Shown here: positions 49,253-60,733 of the stretch, in pieces
Position numbering within the stretch: position 1 is the first letter of the stretch
Layout of the letters: every line of letters begins with the position of its first letter
Source: Ziziphus jujuba
Lineage: Eukaryota > Streptophyta > Magnoliopsida > Rosales > Rhamnaceae
Length of the DNA: 64,000 bases
Reading direction: 5' to 3'
NCBI RefSeq assembly: GCF_031755915.1
Contig: NC_083387.1
Span: forward strand, 13,227,001 to 13,291,000
Translations under genes and position numbers: made by a program
The notes under the pieces: model-generated
What the model saw: only the letters and a program-made list of their open reading frames with translations
The model's database searches: none
What the model was told of the DNA's origin: nothing

Positions 49253-50818
49253 CTTTAACTTTTAACCAATATTAAAAAAAGCTAATTTAATTAATAAAAC
49301 AATAATGTTACTGATATTAAAATGTTTATGAAAAAATTTACAAAATGATATATATTAATATATTATTAATTGATATATTTATATCACTTAAATATATAAA
49401 TAAATAAACATTTAAATAAATTAGTGAATAAAAAAATAAATCAATTCTTACAAAGACAGGCTAGTAGTAATGTCCATCGTATGTAGGATCATGCACTTAA
49501 GTAACCATGATAAAAATACATAAATAAATAAATAAATAAATTAAATATTGATACATCAATTAGTAAATATTTTGATAAAGATAATATTATTGTTAATAGA
49601 TTACAGTTTTTAATAATTTAGACACCAATAATTACTACATAAGAAATAAAACTTTAAGTTGAGTACTTATTCCATAGAAAAATTAGTTCTATGAAGAAAG
49701 AAAATTGGTTTTTTTAAAAAAATGCATTCTCAATATAAAGATTGTTATACATTTTTCCAAAAAGAAAACAAAATGGTTGAGGTGTAGTTTAGTGCTCCAC
49801 AGCATAACTATAATTTTTCATTTAAAAAGAAAAAAAAAAAACATATGAATGCTAATAGATGGATAGGTAAGGTGGTTGAATTCTGATTAAGAAGGCAAAT
49901 ATTTTGAGTATCATCAGCACAGAACTAAACAGTAATAAAAGATAAGAAAAGAGCGGATCAGAAATAAATAAGTAGACGGTAAAGATAAAAAGAATTGAAG
50001 GAAGATGACCATTTCTAGATTTAGCTAGTACTCAAAGAAGATAGAGACTAGGATTTTTGCAGTTAAAATCACAAAGGAAAAATATCCACAGTAGGCTAGG
50101 ATTGGGCAAGTGCTTCCCATAATTATTATTATTATTATTTTTTATTTGTAATATTTCTTTAAATAATCCTTAATGGTAATTAAACCCTCTAAAAGAAATA
50201 AAAAAAATAAATAGTGGCCCTTTATTTATTTATTTTTTTATAAAAAATATGTATTATATTCATTTTATTTTCGGAGTATTCTTTTAATAATAGTTATATA
50301 AAGCTACTTAAAACTTTCTATGTGAAATTGAATAAGTAAAATGAATTTTTATCATTTCTCAATTCAAATTTTCTTGTTGAATTTTGCTATTTATTGTTAA
50401 CGGGATCTATGCTAACATACAATTAATAATTGGCAGCATTTTATATGTATTAGTTTTTTATTCTAAAATTGGAATATGAAAAAAATAAATTATTTTAAAA
50501 AACTATTTAAATTATCAAATTATACATGTACCACATGATAATAGTTATTAGTTATTAATGATAACAACTAACATATTTCTTTCTTTTTTATCTAGTTATT
50601 GGTCTCTATATTGTTAATATATTTACAATTTTCTTTTTTTCTTTTTATCTAGTTTGATTCAAAATCGTAGCAAACAAATTACTCTTAAATTTTAAATCCA
50701 TTTAAATGAAATTATTTTATATAAATTATTACTTTAACACAATAATATACATTTCATAGCTTTATAAAATGTATTTCATAAGAACACAGTGCCTTCCATA
50801 TAAAATTTCTGGATCCTC
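49253..50818. other. AT-rich stretch, no gene seen
   Basis: Short tandem (AAAT)n near 49522-49541 and A tracts only. Confidence 0.6.
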
Positions 50819-50819
50819 T

Positions 50820-50986
50820 ATAGAATGTACGAAAATTGTATGGTGAGGACGGTCCGCATAAGGACCGCAGTATTAGTGATGATTTTTTATAATATTAACG
50901 ACGGTTTCTTAGAAAATCGTCACCAATACTATGAAAAATCGTCACCAATACTATGGTTCGCACCATAGACGGACCGATAGAATGTA
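50820..50986. mobile_element. MITE-like element with 10-bp flanking repeats
   Basis: ATAGAATGTA at 50820-50829 and 50977-50986 flanks a 147-bp GC-richer segment. Left and right halves are imperfect inverted repeats: GGTCCG...AGTATTAGTGATGATTTTT against AAAAATCGTCACCAATACT...CGGACCG. An AATCGTCACCAATACTATG unit is also repeated in tandem at 50915-50933 and 50938-50956. A 10-bp duplication points to a Mutator-type origin; the family is uncertain. Confidence 0.6.
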
Positions 50987-51192
50987 TATATATATATATA
51001 TATACATACACATATTAACTTGTTGATGCAAATAGGCACACCATTCAAGATTGCAAAAATAGCCAACCCAACCTCTATCATTAGGAAAATATAGAAAAGG
51101 AAAATTATATTACGAATAGTTAAGTAAAACAGGGGTATCAGATATTTAGTTATAACGAAGCGTATGCTATAAAAATCTCAAAGCGATCACAT

Positions 51193-51240
51193 CATTCCTA
51201 ATTATTATTATTTTTGGTAACACATTCCCTATTGTTATTA
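51193..51240 (-). mobile_element. poly(A)-tail-like micro-insertion E10
   Basis: An 18-bp direct repeat with 15 matches (51193-51210 and 51223-51240, beginning CATTCC) flanks TTTTTGGTAACA. On the minus strand the insert is TGTTACC plus A(5), the smallest member with the TTACC body. Confidence 0.55.
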
Positions 51241-51691
51241 TGAAGCATAATTAGTGACTTTTATATTATTGGTTTGATTGCATCTACCAAACCAATATGC
51301 GTAAAGAATTCAAGAAGATGATGTGCGTGTAGGAAAGTCAGAGAGTGATGGTGAAAAGAGATTTTGGCGTTGGACTCCAACACATCACAAAAGATACATG
51401 GTTGGTTACAAGTACTGGGTCCTTTCTGGTAGGATGTTGCCCCAATAACATAAATATTACTTACTTAACCAATAACATAAATATTACTTAACGAATTCGT
51501 GTGGGTTTCTCTCAAAACTTAAATCATTACCCACCTTTGGACTTTTTCAAAAGTTAAATAAATGGTATAAAAATATCGATGATATTTTTGAATTTTAAAT
51601 ATATGTGAAGTTTTAAACTTTAAAATACATATGGAAAAATATTGTTTATTATGATAATGATTTCAGAATTTGAATCCCGTATTCAATATAA

Positions 51692-51722
<31 letters not shown>

Positions 51723-52019
51723 TTTAAAATAAAAATTCTATACACAGCAAATTGTTTGTTGATTTGTTTATAGTAAAAGTAACGTGATATTATTGTGTTA
51801 GTTGAAAATTTTTTGTAATCTATATATGGAGAAGTAAAATTTTAAAAAGGATAAGTGAAACTATATATAATCAATAAAATAATACTACACCATCTGATAA
51901 ATAAATTGGTAAACCATTTAGTGCCAACATATTTAGGGAATTTAATTTCTTCTAAATTTCATTTTTAATATAATTAGTTTTTCAATAATGTTTTAAGTAC
52001 ATTGTTCACAAAATCAAAT

Positions 52020-53585
52020 TTTAAAATATTTGATATTTCTTCAAATTTTTTTTCATATTTTCATTTTTTAAAGGGGACGAAATAAAATTTAACTTCGAAA
52101 TGGAATCAAATAGAATTTCCATAATATTTATTGAAATTTTTGAAATTTCATCAAAATTTCCATTGAAATTTTCGTAAAATATCCACATCAAATCTTTAAT
52201 AATTTGGTTAAAAAATCTATAATATACATGAAATTTTTTGAAATTTATATGAAATTTCTACTGAAATTTCAAAAATATTTAAGAAATTTTTTTAAATTTT
52301 TTAAAAAAATTCATAAATATTATTAATATTTAGTAAATTTTTTTATCAAATTAACTTTATTGATATTTCTTTTTAGGCATTTAATGATATAAGAAAAATA
52401 GAATAAATTGAATTGAATAATCTTAATAAGTTCTACTTATTGAATATCAATAAAGCAAAAATACAAAGATTGTAGTTTTTATTTTTTAACCTAGCAAATT
52501 TTATTGTCGGAAATATCCGTTTTACAAATGTGGGTAAAGAGATGATGAAATATATATATGTGAAAATAATAATGTTTGTTTCAAAAATGAAAAAAAAATT
52601 CCTAACAATTCACAATTTTTATTTTTATTTATTTATTTTTTTACATTTTTGAAGAAGTTAGAAGAGGTAGTGGCTAAAAGGAATCACCAAGTCGACAAGT
52701 GGGATTAAGTCCATTTACCCGTGAACAATATTATACACATGCAACACAAGATAAAGATTATGAGAGTAGAGATGCAGGTAAAATATTCGGTAGTGTTGGA
52801 AAAGACTATATACATAAAGAAAAATCTATAATGGAGATGTCATAACAAGAAAAAGATTCGAATAGATGAATTTTGGTTTTATGAGTGTTTGAAGTCATTT
52901 TCATAATCTTTATTTAATGGATATTTATGAAATGTCATCAAGTAGCAACTCATGGGTACCATCTCAAACTCAACTATCAGAGAGTAGTAGTAGTTATGCA
53001 CATAGTCAACCAGTAATGTAAGATTCATATAGTTGGCATATTAATAATTATATGCAAAATTATCAGGGAGATACATCTTTTTATAATTATTTCTCACATT
53101 TCACATCTCAAAATCAAAATGAGGAAGAAGCCGATGATTTTCAACCATCTAGAAATTCTATATGGTATTAAGATGACATTTATGAACTATAACATAATTG
53201 TAATAATTGTTTTATATATTTTAGTTAATAAATAATTTTAATAAATAATTTTATCATATATGTATTTTTTGACATATTTTTATTAATAATAATTTATCTA
53301 TGATCATTAATACTTATTAGAAATCAATTCACTAAGAAGAATATAACATCCATTCAATATTTTAGCAATTTTTATAATTAATTTGGTAATTAATGGATTA
53401 AATAAGTTAATTCTAAAATTTAAATAAAAATTTTTATTTTTTTAAAACAAATTTTCATCATTTTTTTACAATTTTTTTATTGATATTCGATATTTTTCGA
53501 TTTTTTTCGATTTTTTCATAGAAATTTCTGTATTTTAAACTTTCGATATTTCCATCGATATCGATTTTTTGAACCTTGCACAAAA
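52020..53585 (+). repeat. AT-rich dispersed repeat family R3, copy 2, with coding remnant
   Basis: Best-preserved copy. Left part has GAAATTTC-type subrepeats; right end reads TTTCCATCGATATCGATTTTTTGAA. Between them, 52660-53171 looks formerly coding: one frame reads SPFTREQYYTHATQDKDYES, and another (about 52930-53171) reads SSSNSWVPSQTQLSESSSSY, then after a stop an acidic tail EEEADDFQPSRNSIWY ending in TAA. Such tails occur at the C-terminus of some hAT-like plant transposases, so this may be a hAT relic, but the assignment is tentative. Confidence 0.55.
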
Positions 53586-54076
53586 TGACTGATAAAAATC
53601 TTCTATCTCTGTTCTCTATTCTATTCCATTAGTAATAGAATCAATATCTCATTTTGAAAAACAATTTACTTGGTTATTTTTAATTTTTTAATAATATTTT
53701 GAAATAATATGGCATTATACTAACATCGACAAGAATAAAAATAAAAAATAATAATAAAAATACTATTTGTCATAATTCGTGATCGATTATTAGTGTGATT
53801 CATATATCATTTGATAATTTAATAACTTTTCTTAGTTAGGTTATATGTTAATATCCAATTTTGTGATAGTAAACCCAATGGGCCCATTTATTTTAATTGT
53901 ATTTCTTATAACTTAGTTATTATATGAGATAGTAGTTTATCAAAAAAATATTATATAAGATAGTAGACCTAAGCTGCTTTGTTGGGGTTTCTAAACGAGA
54001 ATAAATTGATCGGTTAACATAAAAATCACGACTGGAGTTCAACCCATTTATCTTACATCGAATAAACCGACTTGGA
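53586..54076. other. AT-rich stretch, no gene seen
   Basis: No repeats or coding signal beyond simple AT-rich sequence. Confidence 0.6.
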
Positions 54077-55165
54077 GGTGCTTGTGGGAAAAATTCTAAT
54101 ACTCCCGGAGTACTTTACAGCTGGCTACTCGTGCCATTGATTAATTGACATCTGTTTAAGTAGGCCACATCAGCTATCTAACGAAATCTCTATGAAGACG
54201 TCGTTTAAAAACGTCAAAAGGCGGAGCGTCTCGCTTGTCCTCGTCTCTTGTCCATCTGAACCTAGTTCTGGGTTTGATGAAAATCTCAAGGTTTTTTTGC
54301 TTCAATATGTTCAGATCTCTCTTTAGATATCAATTATGGACTTAAGTTGATATTCCAGTTTTTGAAGTTTATTGTAGGGCTTCTTATGTGCAACATGACC
54401 AGAAAAAGAAAACTTCCAGACTTTCAAAACTGAAGCAGATTCAAAGCAAGCGGGAAGGGAATATTAAGCTAGAGCTATAGCCGATTGAAAATCGTAAGGA
54501 TTCCAAGGTTTCTAAGTATGAGATGCTGGGGGATTTTTTTCGATTTTTCTACCTATTTCTTAATTTTATATATTTCTTTAAAGCAGTTTAAATTGTTCTA
54601 AGGCTAGTTTGGAAGTTAGAAAAACCGAAAGAAAAAGAAAGAAAAAAAATAAAAAATTGAAGTTCTCTGTGGTGTTTATTCAAATATTTGAGGGAAAAAA
54701 ATATTGAGGTAAAAGTGAGTAAAGAGAAGAGAGAAAAGGAGTAGACCATTAAGAAGAAGGGGCGCACAGGGAGCAGACGTTATTTTTTCTCCTTTCACTA
54801 AAAATTGGGAAAAATCAAAGTCCCTCCTGTGTAGTAGCTTACAAGGTTTCTCCTATATATATATATATATATATACATAGCTTACAAGGTTTTTCCTATA
54901 TATATGTATTTTTGTTTCCAGGTAATTTGATCATTGGCACTGGGATTATAAATTAAAAGAAAAAATAAAGTAGAATGAAAAGAGAAGATGTTGCAGAGCC
55001 TGAGGTCATTAGCAACAGAGGAATTAGGAGGAAGAAGGTTACGTTTTCACAGCCGTTTAGTAAGATAGCTAATGTGGCCTACTTAAACAGATGTCAATTA
55101 ATCAATGGCAGGAGTAACCAGCTGTACAGTGCTCCGGGAGTACTAGAAATCTTTCGGTGCTTGTG
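54077..55165. mobile_element. Mutator-like non-autonomous element (long TIRs, 10-bp target duplication)
   Basis: GGTGCTTGTG at 54077-54086 and 55156-55165 flanks a 1069-bp element. Its ends (54087-54179 and 55063-55155) are 93-bp inverted repeats with about six substitutions over the core 85 bp, including an uninterrupted CCATTGATTAATTGACATCT block. Long TIRs plus a 9-10-bp duplication are the hallmark of plant MULEs. No transposase is present. The interior is GC-richer than its surroundings and holds two protein-like stretches (about 54385-54530 and 54975-55060), so host sequence capture (Pack-MULE) is possible. Confidence 0.85.
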
Positions 55166-55166
55166 A
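54975..55166 (+). other. open frame inside the MULE, possible captured fragment
   Basis: 63 codons starting at an ATG: a basic N-terminal part (EVISNRGIRRKKVTFSQPFS) followed by translation of the right inverted repeat to the stop. The part before the TIR looks like real coding sequence, but I cannot name a source gene. An upstream stretch (54385-54470) reads QKKKTSRLSKLKQIQSKREG in another frame. Confidence 0.3.
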
Positions 55167-56480
55167 ACTTATAATGTAAAATAAACGAATAACAGGCTTT
55201 CAATAACATTTAGGATAAAACACATGATTTTAGAAATATGGACCACATTAAAATATCTTCTTTTATATCAGACCTAACAAATTTCAAGGCCTAAACTTTA
55301 AACTTGAGCCTAAATATGAATCACCAAAATTTGTTAAACTAAGCCCAAAGCTAAATTATTAAAGCTTTATTAGATCCCAAGACTAAACTGAGCTACTCCA
55401 TGCATGTTTTCTTTGACCTTTACTTTGTCTTCCATCCGATGAAAATAAAGTCAAAATATTCAGCTTTCTGCTTTCTCAACATTCAATGAATAATATTTTC
55501 CTAGGAAAACGTATTGCTCCCCTATTAAGCTTTTCTTAAGATACACAATTGAGATAGACAACTTTTTTATTTCTAAAAAGGGTGGAAAAGGTTATCTAGC
55601 AACAAACAAGCAGTAGCTGTAAGTTTTCATTCTCCTGGAAAACTAATTTTACATTCCTTCCTTTGAGTAATCCAATGGCTTCAAAATATTTTGTGTAAAA
55701 AGGATGAAAACAAAATCTTTTGTTTCCAAGTAAATTGTAAAGCTTTATTAAAAGGAAAACCATGTCTAAAAATCAGTGAACTTCCCAATATACGATTTCT
55801 AATCGGGTAGAGACTAAAAGAAAGTTTGGTCTGCTAAAGAGACTAAACAGGGAGAGACTAAAGTATTTATGAGAAAATACTATGGCTGCTAGATTAATCA
55901 AAAGAAAGGAGGAAAAATGAGCTAGAGGTTCTGTCTATTTACTATTTAAAGAATAACTATTCTTATCCAAAAAGGGGTAGAACCATTTAATGGATGGTTC
56001 CTTGCAAACATCTGTTTAGTTCTTATGAGTTGTCAGTTGCATTTACTATGTTCTTTCGACAAACGACCCAAATTTCTGTTGATTTACCCTATTTTCCAAA
56101 CACCTGAGCCATACGCACCATAAATGCTCTTTCTTTAGTCACCTAGATGCTATCATGGTTTTTCTCCTATTTTCCTTATTTATAAGCTCTAATTTATTTC
56201 TTGTTGAAATTATATATATCTAGTTGTTAATGTTGATGGATTGGTATTTTAGCTATGATTTGTTGTATTTGTAACGAAGTATGCCATGGAAAGACTTCAT
56301 ATGATCTTCAGGTGCCCTTAGCTCTCTCACAAAAAAGAAACCCAATGTTCAGGCCAAGTTATAGTTATTTGATATTTTGGACCTTGCCAAATTAGCAACT
56401 GTATCAACTCTATTAAAAAGTTAACTCTTAACTGTATAAAAAATCAATACATCATTAAATGCATTCAATTAATATGTGCT
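55167..56480. other. intergenic stretch, no gene seen
   Basis: Less AT-rich than average but with no open frame of note and no recognised repeat. Confidence 0.55.
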
Positions 56481-56499
56481 ATCTTAATATGAATTTTAT

Positions 56500-57000
56500 T
56501 GGTGATCATTATTATTTATGATAAATAATAAAATTTTAAAAGATATGGATCCCTAAATAATGATATACATGATTATTTTATTGTTTTATATTTTATTTTG
56601 CTACTCCTTTAAGTGTTCATTTATATATATCTAATTTATAATAATTTTTATATCAATATTTTTATCAAATATATATATATATATTTATATTTTTTTTTCA
56701 TTTTTTATTGATAATATTATATTTATGATCATCAACGTTTATTATATATTTATTGACTAAAGAAAAATATAAAATTCATTCAATATTTTTATAATTAATC
56801 TAGTTAATTTAACAAATAATTAATTAAGTAAACTAATTTTAAATTTTCAATAAAAAAATTTATTTTCGAAACCAATTTTTATAATTTTTTATAAATTTTC
56901 ATAGATGTTCAATTATTTTCAATCTTTGCATGGATATTTTTGTATTTAAAATTTTTATTTTATTAGAATACCAATTTTTTGAATCTTACAACTAGTAGTA
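56500..57000 (+). repeat. AT-rich dispersed repeat family R3, copy 3 (3' part only)
   Basis: Shares blocks with 53200-53590: TTGATAATATTATATTTATGATC, CATTCAATATTTTTATAATTAAT, TAAGTAAACTAATTTTAAA, and the right end CCAATTTTTTGAATCTT. Same orientation as copies 1 and 2. Confidence 0.55.
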
Positions 57001-57183
57001 TTGCTTCGAGAGTGAGACTTGTTGAGAGATTAGTTGCTGATCTGAGGCTAAGACTTGGTCGTAGTCATGTCCATGGCTTCCTACACTTTTTGTTTATGAT
57101 GGTACCTAGAGTTTCTTTCATTTTTGCCGGATACTCATATATCGGAATACAGTGATGGAAAATAATATGATGTGGACGGAGTA

Positions 57184-57310
57184 CACTACAAGGGAAATGG
57201 GTTGTTGTCGCACTATTTTTACGGCATTATTAAAAAGTATTTTTTTTTTCCCCGAAAAATTTAAAATGCTGCTCAAAAACACTATCTGCATTCTACAGCA
57301 TTTTTTTTAT
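57184..57310 (+). mobile_element. CACTA-type element end (fragment)
   Basis: CACTACAAGGGAAA at 57184-57197 resembles the CACTACAAGAAA ends of plant En/Spm elements. Just inside is a small inverted motif, AAAATGCTG (about 57265-57273) against CAGCATTTT (about 57297-57305), like subterminal repeats of that group. I found no partner end (CTTGTAGTG) in the window, so it is a truncated or chance copy. Confidence 0.4.
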
Positions 57311-58150
57311 AAATTTGTTCGTACATTATATAATTCCTAAATAAATTCTGTTTTTAAATACATCTTTCTTACATTTCTTGATACTCATAATTTGAATTAT
57401 GGGGATGCATGGATATTCTCTGGATTATAACCATCGTTTCTTTATGGAGAGCTGTGATGTTTGTTTAATTTCATAAATTTAGACGTTAAAATTATTAATT
57501 AATAATATAAATTTTGTTTATATATATCTATATATATATATATTAAAAAATAATAATAAAAAGAAAAAATAATTATTTTAATTCTTGTAGATGCTGCTGT
57601 ATCCTCTTGATAAAAGAAAGGAAAGGCAAGAAATAAAATGAAATATAGTAGTAAAAAAAATAATTAGATTACAACATAAATTAATTTGGTGGGCACTATG
57701 AAATTTATGAGGAAACTTGTGACCTGTGCAACTAGTTCAACACCCACCTTCTTCTGTTCTTTCTCTGAAATAGTGGGTGTTCATGGATTCAAGAAGAATC
57801 GCTCCCCACCATTCCTCCTTCAACATACCACTAATTAAACAAATGCCCTCTTTCATACATGAGATCCGATTGAACATCTCTTTTAAAAAAAAAAATAAAT
57901 AAATAAATTGCCCCACCACAAAAAATATTACTTCAGCTCCGGCGGGCTTGGTTTCATCTCTATTTCAACTACTTAAGTTTTTGGATATTGAAAATCTTAA
58001 TTGTTAAGATAATTACTTACCACGAAAATGTAATTTTCAGCGTTACAGGAGTTTACAGACTAATTAGGGGAAAAACAATCTAACTAACCAGATCTATAGC
58101 CAGTTGTCCTCTGCTTTTTACTTTTTTTTTTTTTCCTTCATAATGGGGAT
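57311..58150. other. AT-rich stretch, no gene seen
   Basis: A minus-strand open frame of 60 codons at 57737-57919 has no recognisable motif. Confidence 0.55.
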
Positions 58151-58600
58151 TAGGAGTAGGTAAAATCTAATTCAACCCATTTAAACCGATTAATTTAATC
58201 CACTTTTAGCAGTTTAGATTGGATTTTTATATATATTCGATTGGATTGGATTTAAAATATAAAAAATTATTTGAATTTGATTAGTTATTGGGTTAGAAAT
58301 ATAAATACAATACAATCCAATCCAATCCAACCCTAATCATATATTATATGATTAAAAAATTATATATTTCTATATTTTTTTCATTTTATATATTAATTTT
58401 TAATGTATTTTTTTTTCTGAATTGATTCTTGAGTATTGAATTTTACTGAATATAATATTTTACATTATTTGTTTTAATAATTTTAATTTAATTTGTAAGA
58501 GTGAGGTGATGACTATTAATGTTTACTATTTGATGAAGTGCATAATGTGTATCTGTTGCTACTTTTTCTTCTTTATTTTACATTGAAGAGTGTTTTTTTT
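58151..58600 (+). mobile_element. internally deleted derivative of the 6-11 kb hAT family
   Basis: Starts TAGGAGTAGGTAAAATC, the complement-side end of the larger element with three transitions, then GGATTGGATT-type subterminal motifs and the AT-rich block matching 10620-10780. From about 58415 it jumps to sequence matching the complement of about 6400-6220 (TGATTCTTGAGT, TTTTACATTATTTGTT, a GTGCAT(A)ATGTGTATCT-like block). The transposase and tandem array are therefore missing, as in Ds-type deletion products. The far terminal repeat is not visible, so it is truncated near 58600. Confidence 0.7.
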
Positions 58601-58860
58601 TTTTGGTTGGATTTTAGTTTAATATTGATGAGTGTAACTGTTATTTTGCTTTGGTTAAAGACATAGGATGAATCAGTTTTATAATTAAATTAGATATGTT
58701 ATATAACATTTAAAAAATACATGTGAAGCAAAAAAATAGAAAAGAAAAAATAAGTGAAAGAAGGTTTTTGTATTGGAATTGATTCAATGGCAATATGATA
58801 ATAATGGGCAGCCTTTTATGTATGTAAATTGCATCCTCATTTTGAAAAAAATATGGAGAA

Positions 58861-59112
58861 GTCGACAAGTGTCTAGGCGAGTGCTATTCCAAAGCAGCGG
58901 ATCTGGAAGGCTCAATTGATGAAGATCAGGATCAAGCAATTGAATTCCCCCATCTCAGATAAGGCCAGGTACAGCTTTGCCCAGTCAAAACTCAAATATA
59001 TTGACAACTGTATTGAAGTTCTTTGTCACCCACCCTTGTTTTGGTTTACTTCAAATACTAAAGAGTTGAATCTTCATTCTGAACTTTGTTTTCTCAAAGA
59101 TCACTATTAAGA
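58861..59112 (+). other. coding-like fragment interrupted before copia element B
   Basis: Base composition rises sharply. One frame reads DKCLGECYSKAADLEGSIDE and continues to a stop after FPHLR at about 58962; another from 58916 reads KARYSFAQSKLKYIDNCIEV and continues to 59110. Together they suggest an old exon with a frameshift, but I do not recognise the protein. Copia B inserted 25 bp downstream. Confidence 0.35.
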
Positions 59113-59137
59113 TGTTGAAGATTTTGATGTCTTTGTT

Positions 59138-59401
59138 TGTTAGAGAAACTGAAACTCACGGGTTAAGTGTGTAAGGTTGTGCTGTTTGTGTTAGATTGGT
59201 TAAGAGAAGTTTGGTTGTAGTCCAACACTTATCTTGATAGTATTCTTATCACTACTGGTATATATATCAGTTGCTGTTGCTAGTGTAATCCTTATCAGTT
59301 GTTATTATTCTTATCTTGTACTGTATATATAACTATTCTAGTATCAATGTAAATATTCAAGTCTTTGCATATATTATTTCTTTTATTTAAGAAACCTTAC
59401 A
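59138..59401 (+). repeat. 5' LTR of copia element B (264 bp)
   Basis: Begins TGTTAGAGAAACTG and ends CCTTACA, a TG...CA pair. Its first 234 bp align without gaps to 63767-64000. TATATATA runs about 120 and 190 bp in are candidate TATA elements. Confidence 0.95.
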
Positions 59402-59413
59402 TGGTATCAGAGC
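59402..59413 (+). other. primer-binding site of copia element B
   Basis: TGGTATCAGAGC immediately after the LTR is complementary to the 3' end of plant initiator methionine tRNA, the usual copia primer. Confidence 0.9.
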
Positions 59414-59427
59414 CTCAGACAAACATC

Positions 59428-60300
59428 ATGGCGATCATTCCTACAGTTTCCTATGAAATACCTCAACTCAACGAAGTCTCCTTGCCAAACTATCCTTTTC
59501 CTTTCAAACTTGAAAAAGATAGTTATCTACTCTGGAAATCTCAGATTTACCCAGCTATTGTTGGCAGCAATCTAGAGGGATTTGTAACAGGTGCAATCAA
59601 GACACCACAAACACTGATTATTGAAGAATCAAAGGATGGAGGATCATCAAAACAAGTTCCAAACCCAGAATTCTTGTTGTGGAGACGGTTAGACCAAGCA
59701 CTTTTCCCATGGATTCGATCTTCAATCTCCAGAGAGGTACATATCTAATTATCACATACTAATACATGCTTTGAGTTATGGAATTTGATAGGCAGATTAT
59801 TTGGAAGTCATTCATGTGCAAGGATTATGCAGTTGAAGTTACAACTTCATTCCACAAAGAAAGAATCAATGACTATCACTGAATATTACATGAAAATGAA
59901 AGAAATCTCAGTTAGTCTCAATATGGCTGGTTATAATCTTAATAATGAAGACTTCATTATGTATCTTTTACAAGGTTTGTCCCTTGAATATGATGTTGTC
60001 ATAGTAAATATTAACTCTCACAGTTTGCCTTTAGAAATTGAAGATGTGCAGGCACTTTTATTAAGCCAAGAGATACGAATTTCAAGTGCCACACCAGTCA
60101 TACAACCTGCTATCCATGCTGTAGAAAGGACAAGCAAAAAATCAGATCAGACTAGTCTTAGCCGTGGTGGAGCATTTTCAACTAGAGGAGGACGAAGCCG
60201 TGGAAGGGGTCGCTGCTTTGGATCTCGAGTTTTCTGTCAGTAATGTCGACAACCAGGTCATATTGCTCCTAATTGTTGCCATAGATTTGACAAGGAATTT
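59428..60300 (+). pseudogene. gag of copia element B (two nonsense codons)
   Basis: ATG at 59428 (MAIIPTVSYEI). N-terminal gag motif YLLWKSQIYPAIVGSNLEGF (about 59524-59583), then TAA at 59746, after which the same frame continues through FELWNLIGRLFGS, YLLQGLSLEYDVV (about 59956-59998) and an Arg/Gly-rich patch. The zinc knuckle C-x2-C-x4-H-x4-C begins near 60232 with a TAA (60241-60243) in its first spacer. Gag would form the particle; both stops are in frame, so a single point change explains each. Confidence 0.88.
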
Positions 60301-60733
60301 CAAGCTCCACAACACAAAAACAATAGGTCATTTGTCTATTTCTCTAGTCTTGAACTTGTGACTAATCCAGAGTGGCTGATAGACAGTGGTGCAACTAACC
60401 ATGTCACAGTTGATCCATCAAATTTACATCAAAAAATGGATTACAGAGGCATGGATAAATTAGTTGTTGGCAGCGGACAAGGTTTGGATATCATTTCTAC
60501 TGGTTTTTCTATCTTAAACATTGGATCTAAGAGTATTAAACTAGATCGTATGTTGTATACTCCTAAAATTAAGAAAAACCTTTTAAGTATTGCAAGATTA
60601 ACTCGTGATAATGATGTTATTGTTAAGTTTAATGCTCGTTCTGTGTTTGGGAAGGATCTGGCTACGAGGAAGCTCCTACTGAAAAGAACCCTTAGAGATG
60701 GACTTTATCAAATTTATTTGCCTAAGTTTAATA
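60301..60733 (+). pseudogene. aspartic protease region of copia element B
   Basis: The active-site motif WLIDSGATNHV is intact (catalytic Asp at 60382-60384). It is followed by VVGSGQGLDI and the IKKNLLSIARL motif, then LYQIYLPKF. It is in frame with gag, as usual for copia. The frame continues into the abnormal segment at 60734-60830. Confidence 0.85.

Noticed and set aside
57737..57919. 60-codon minus-strand frame
   Set aside because: No motif, low-complexity N-terminus and no promoter signals.
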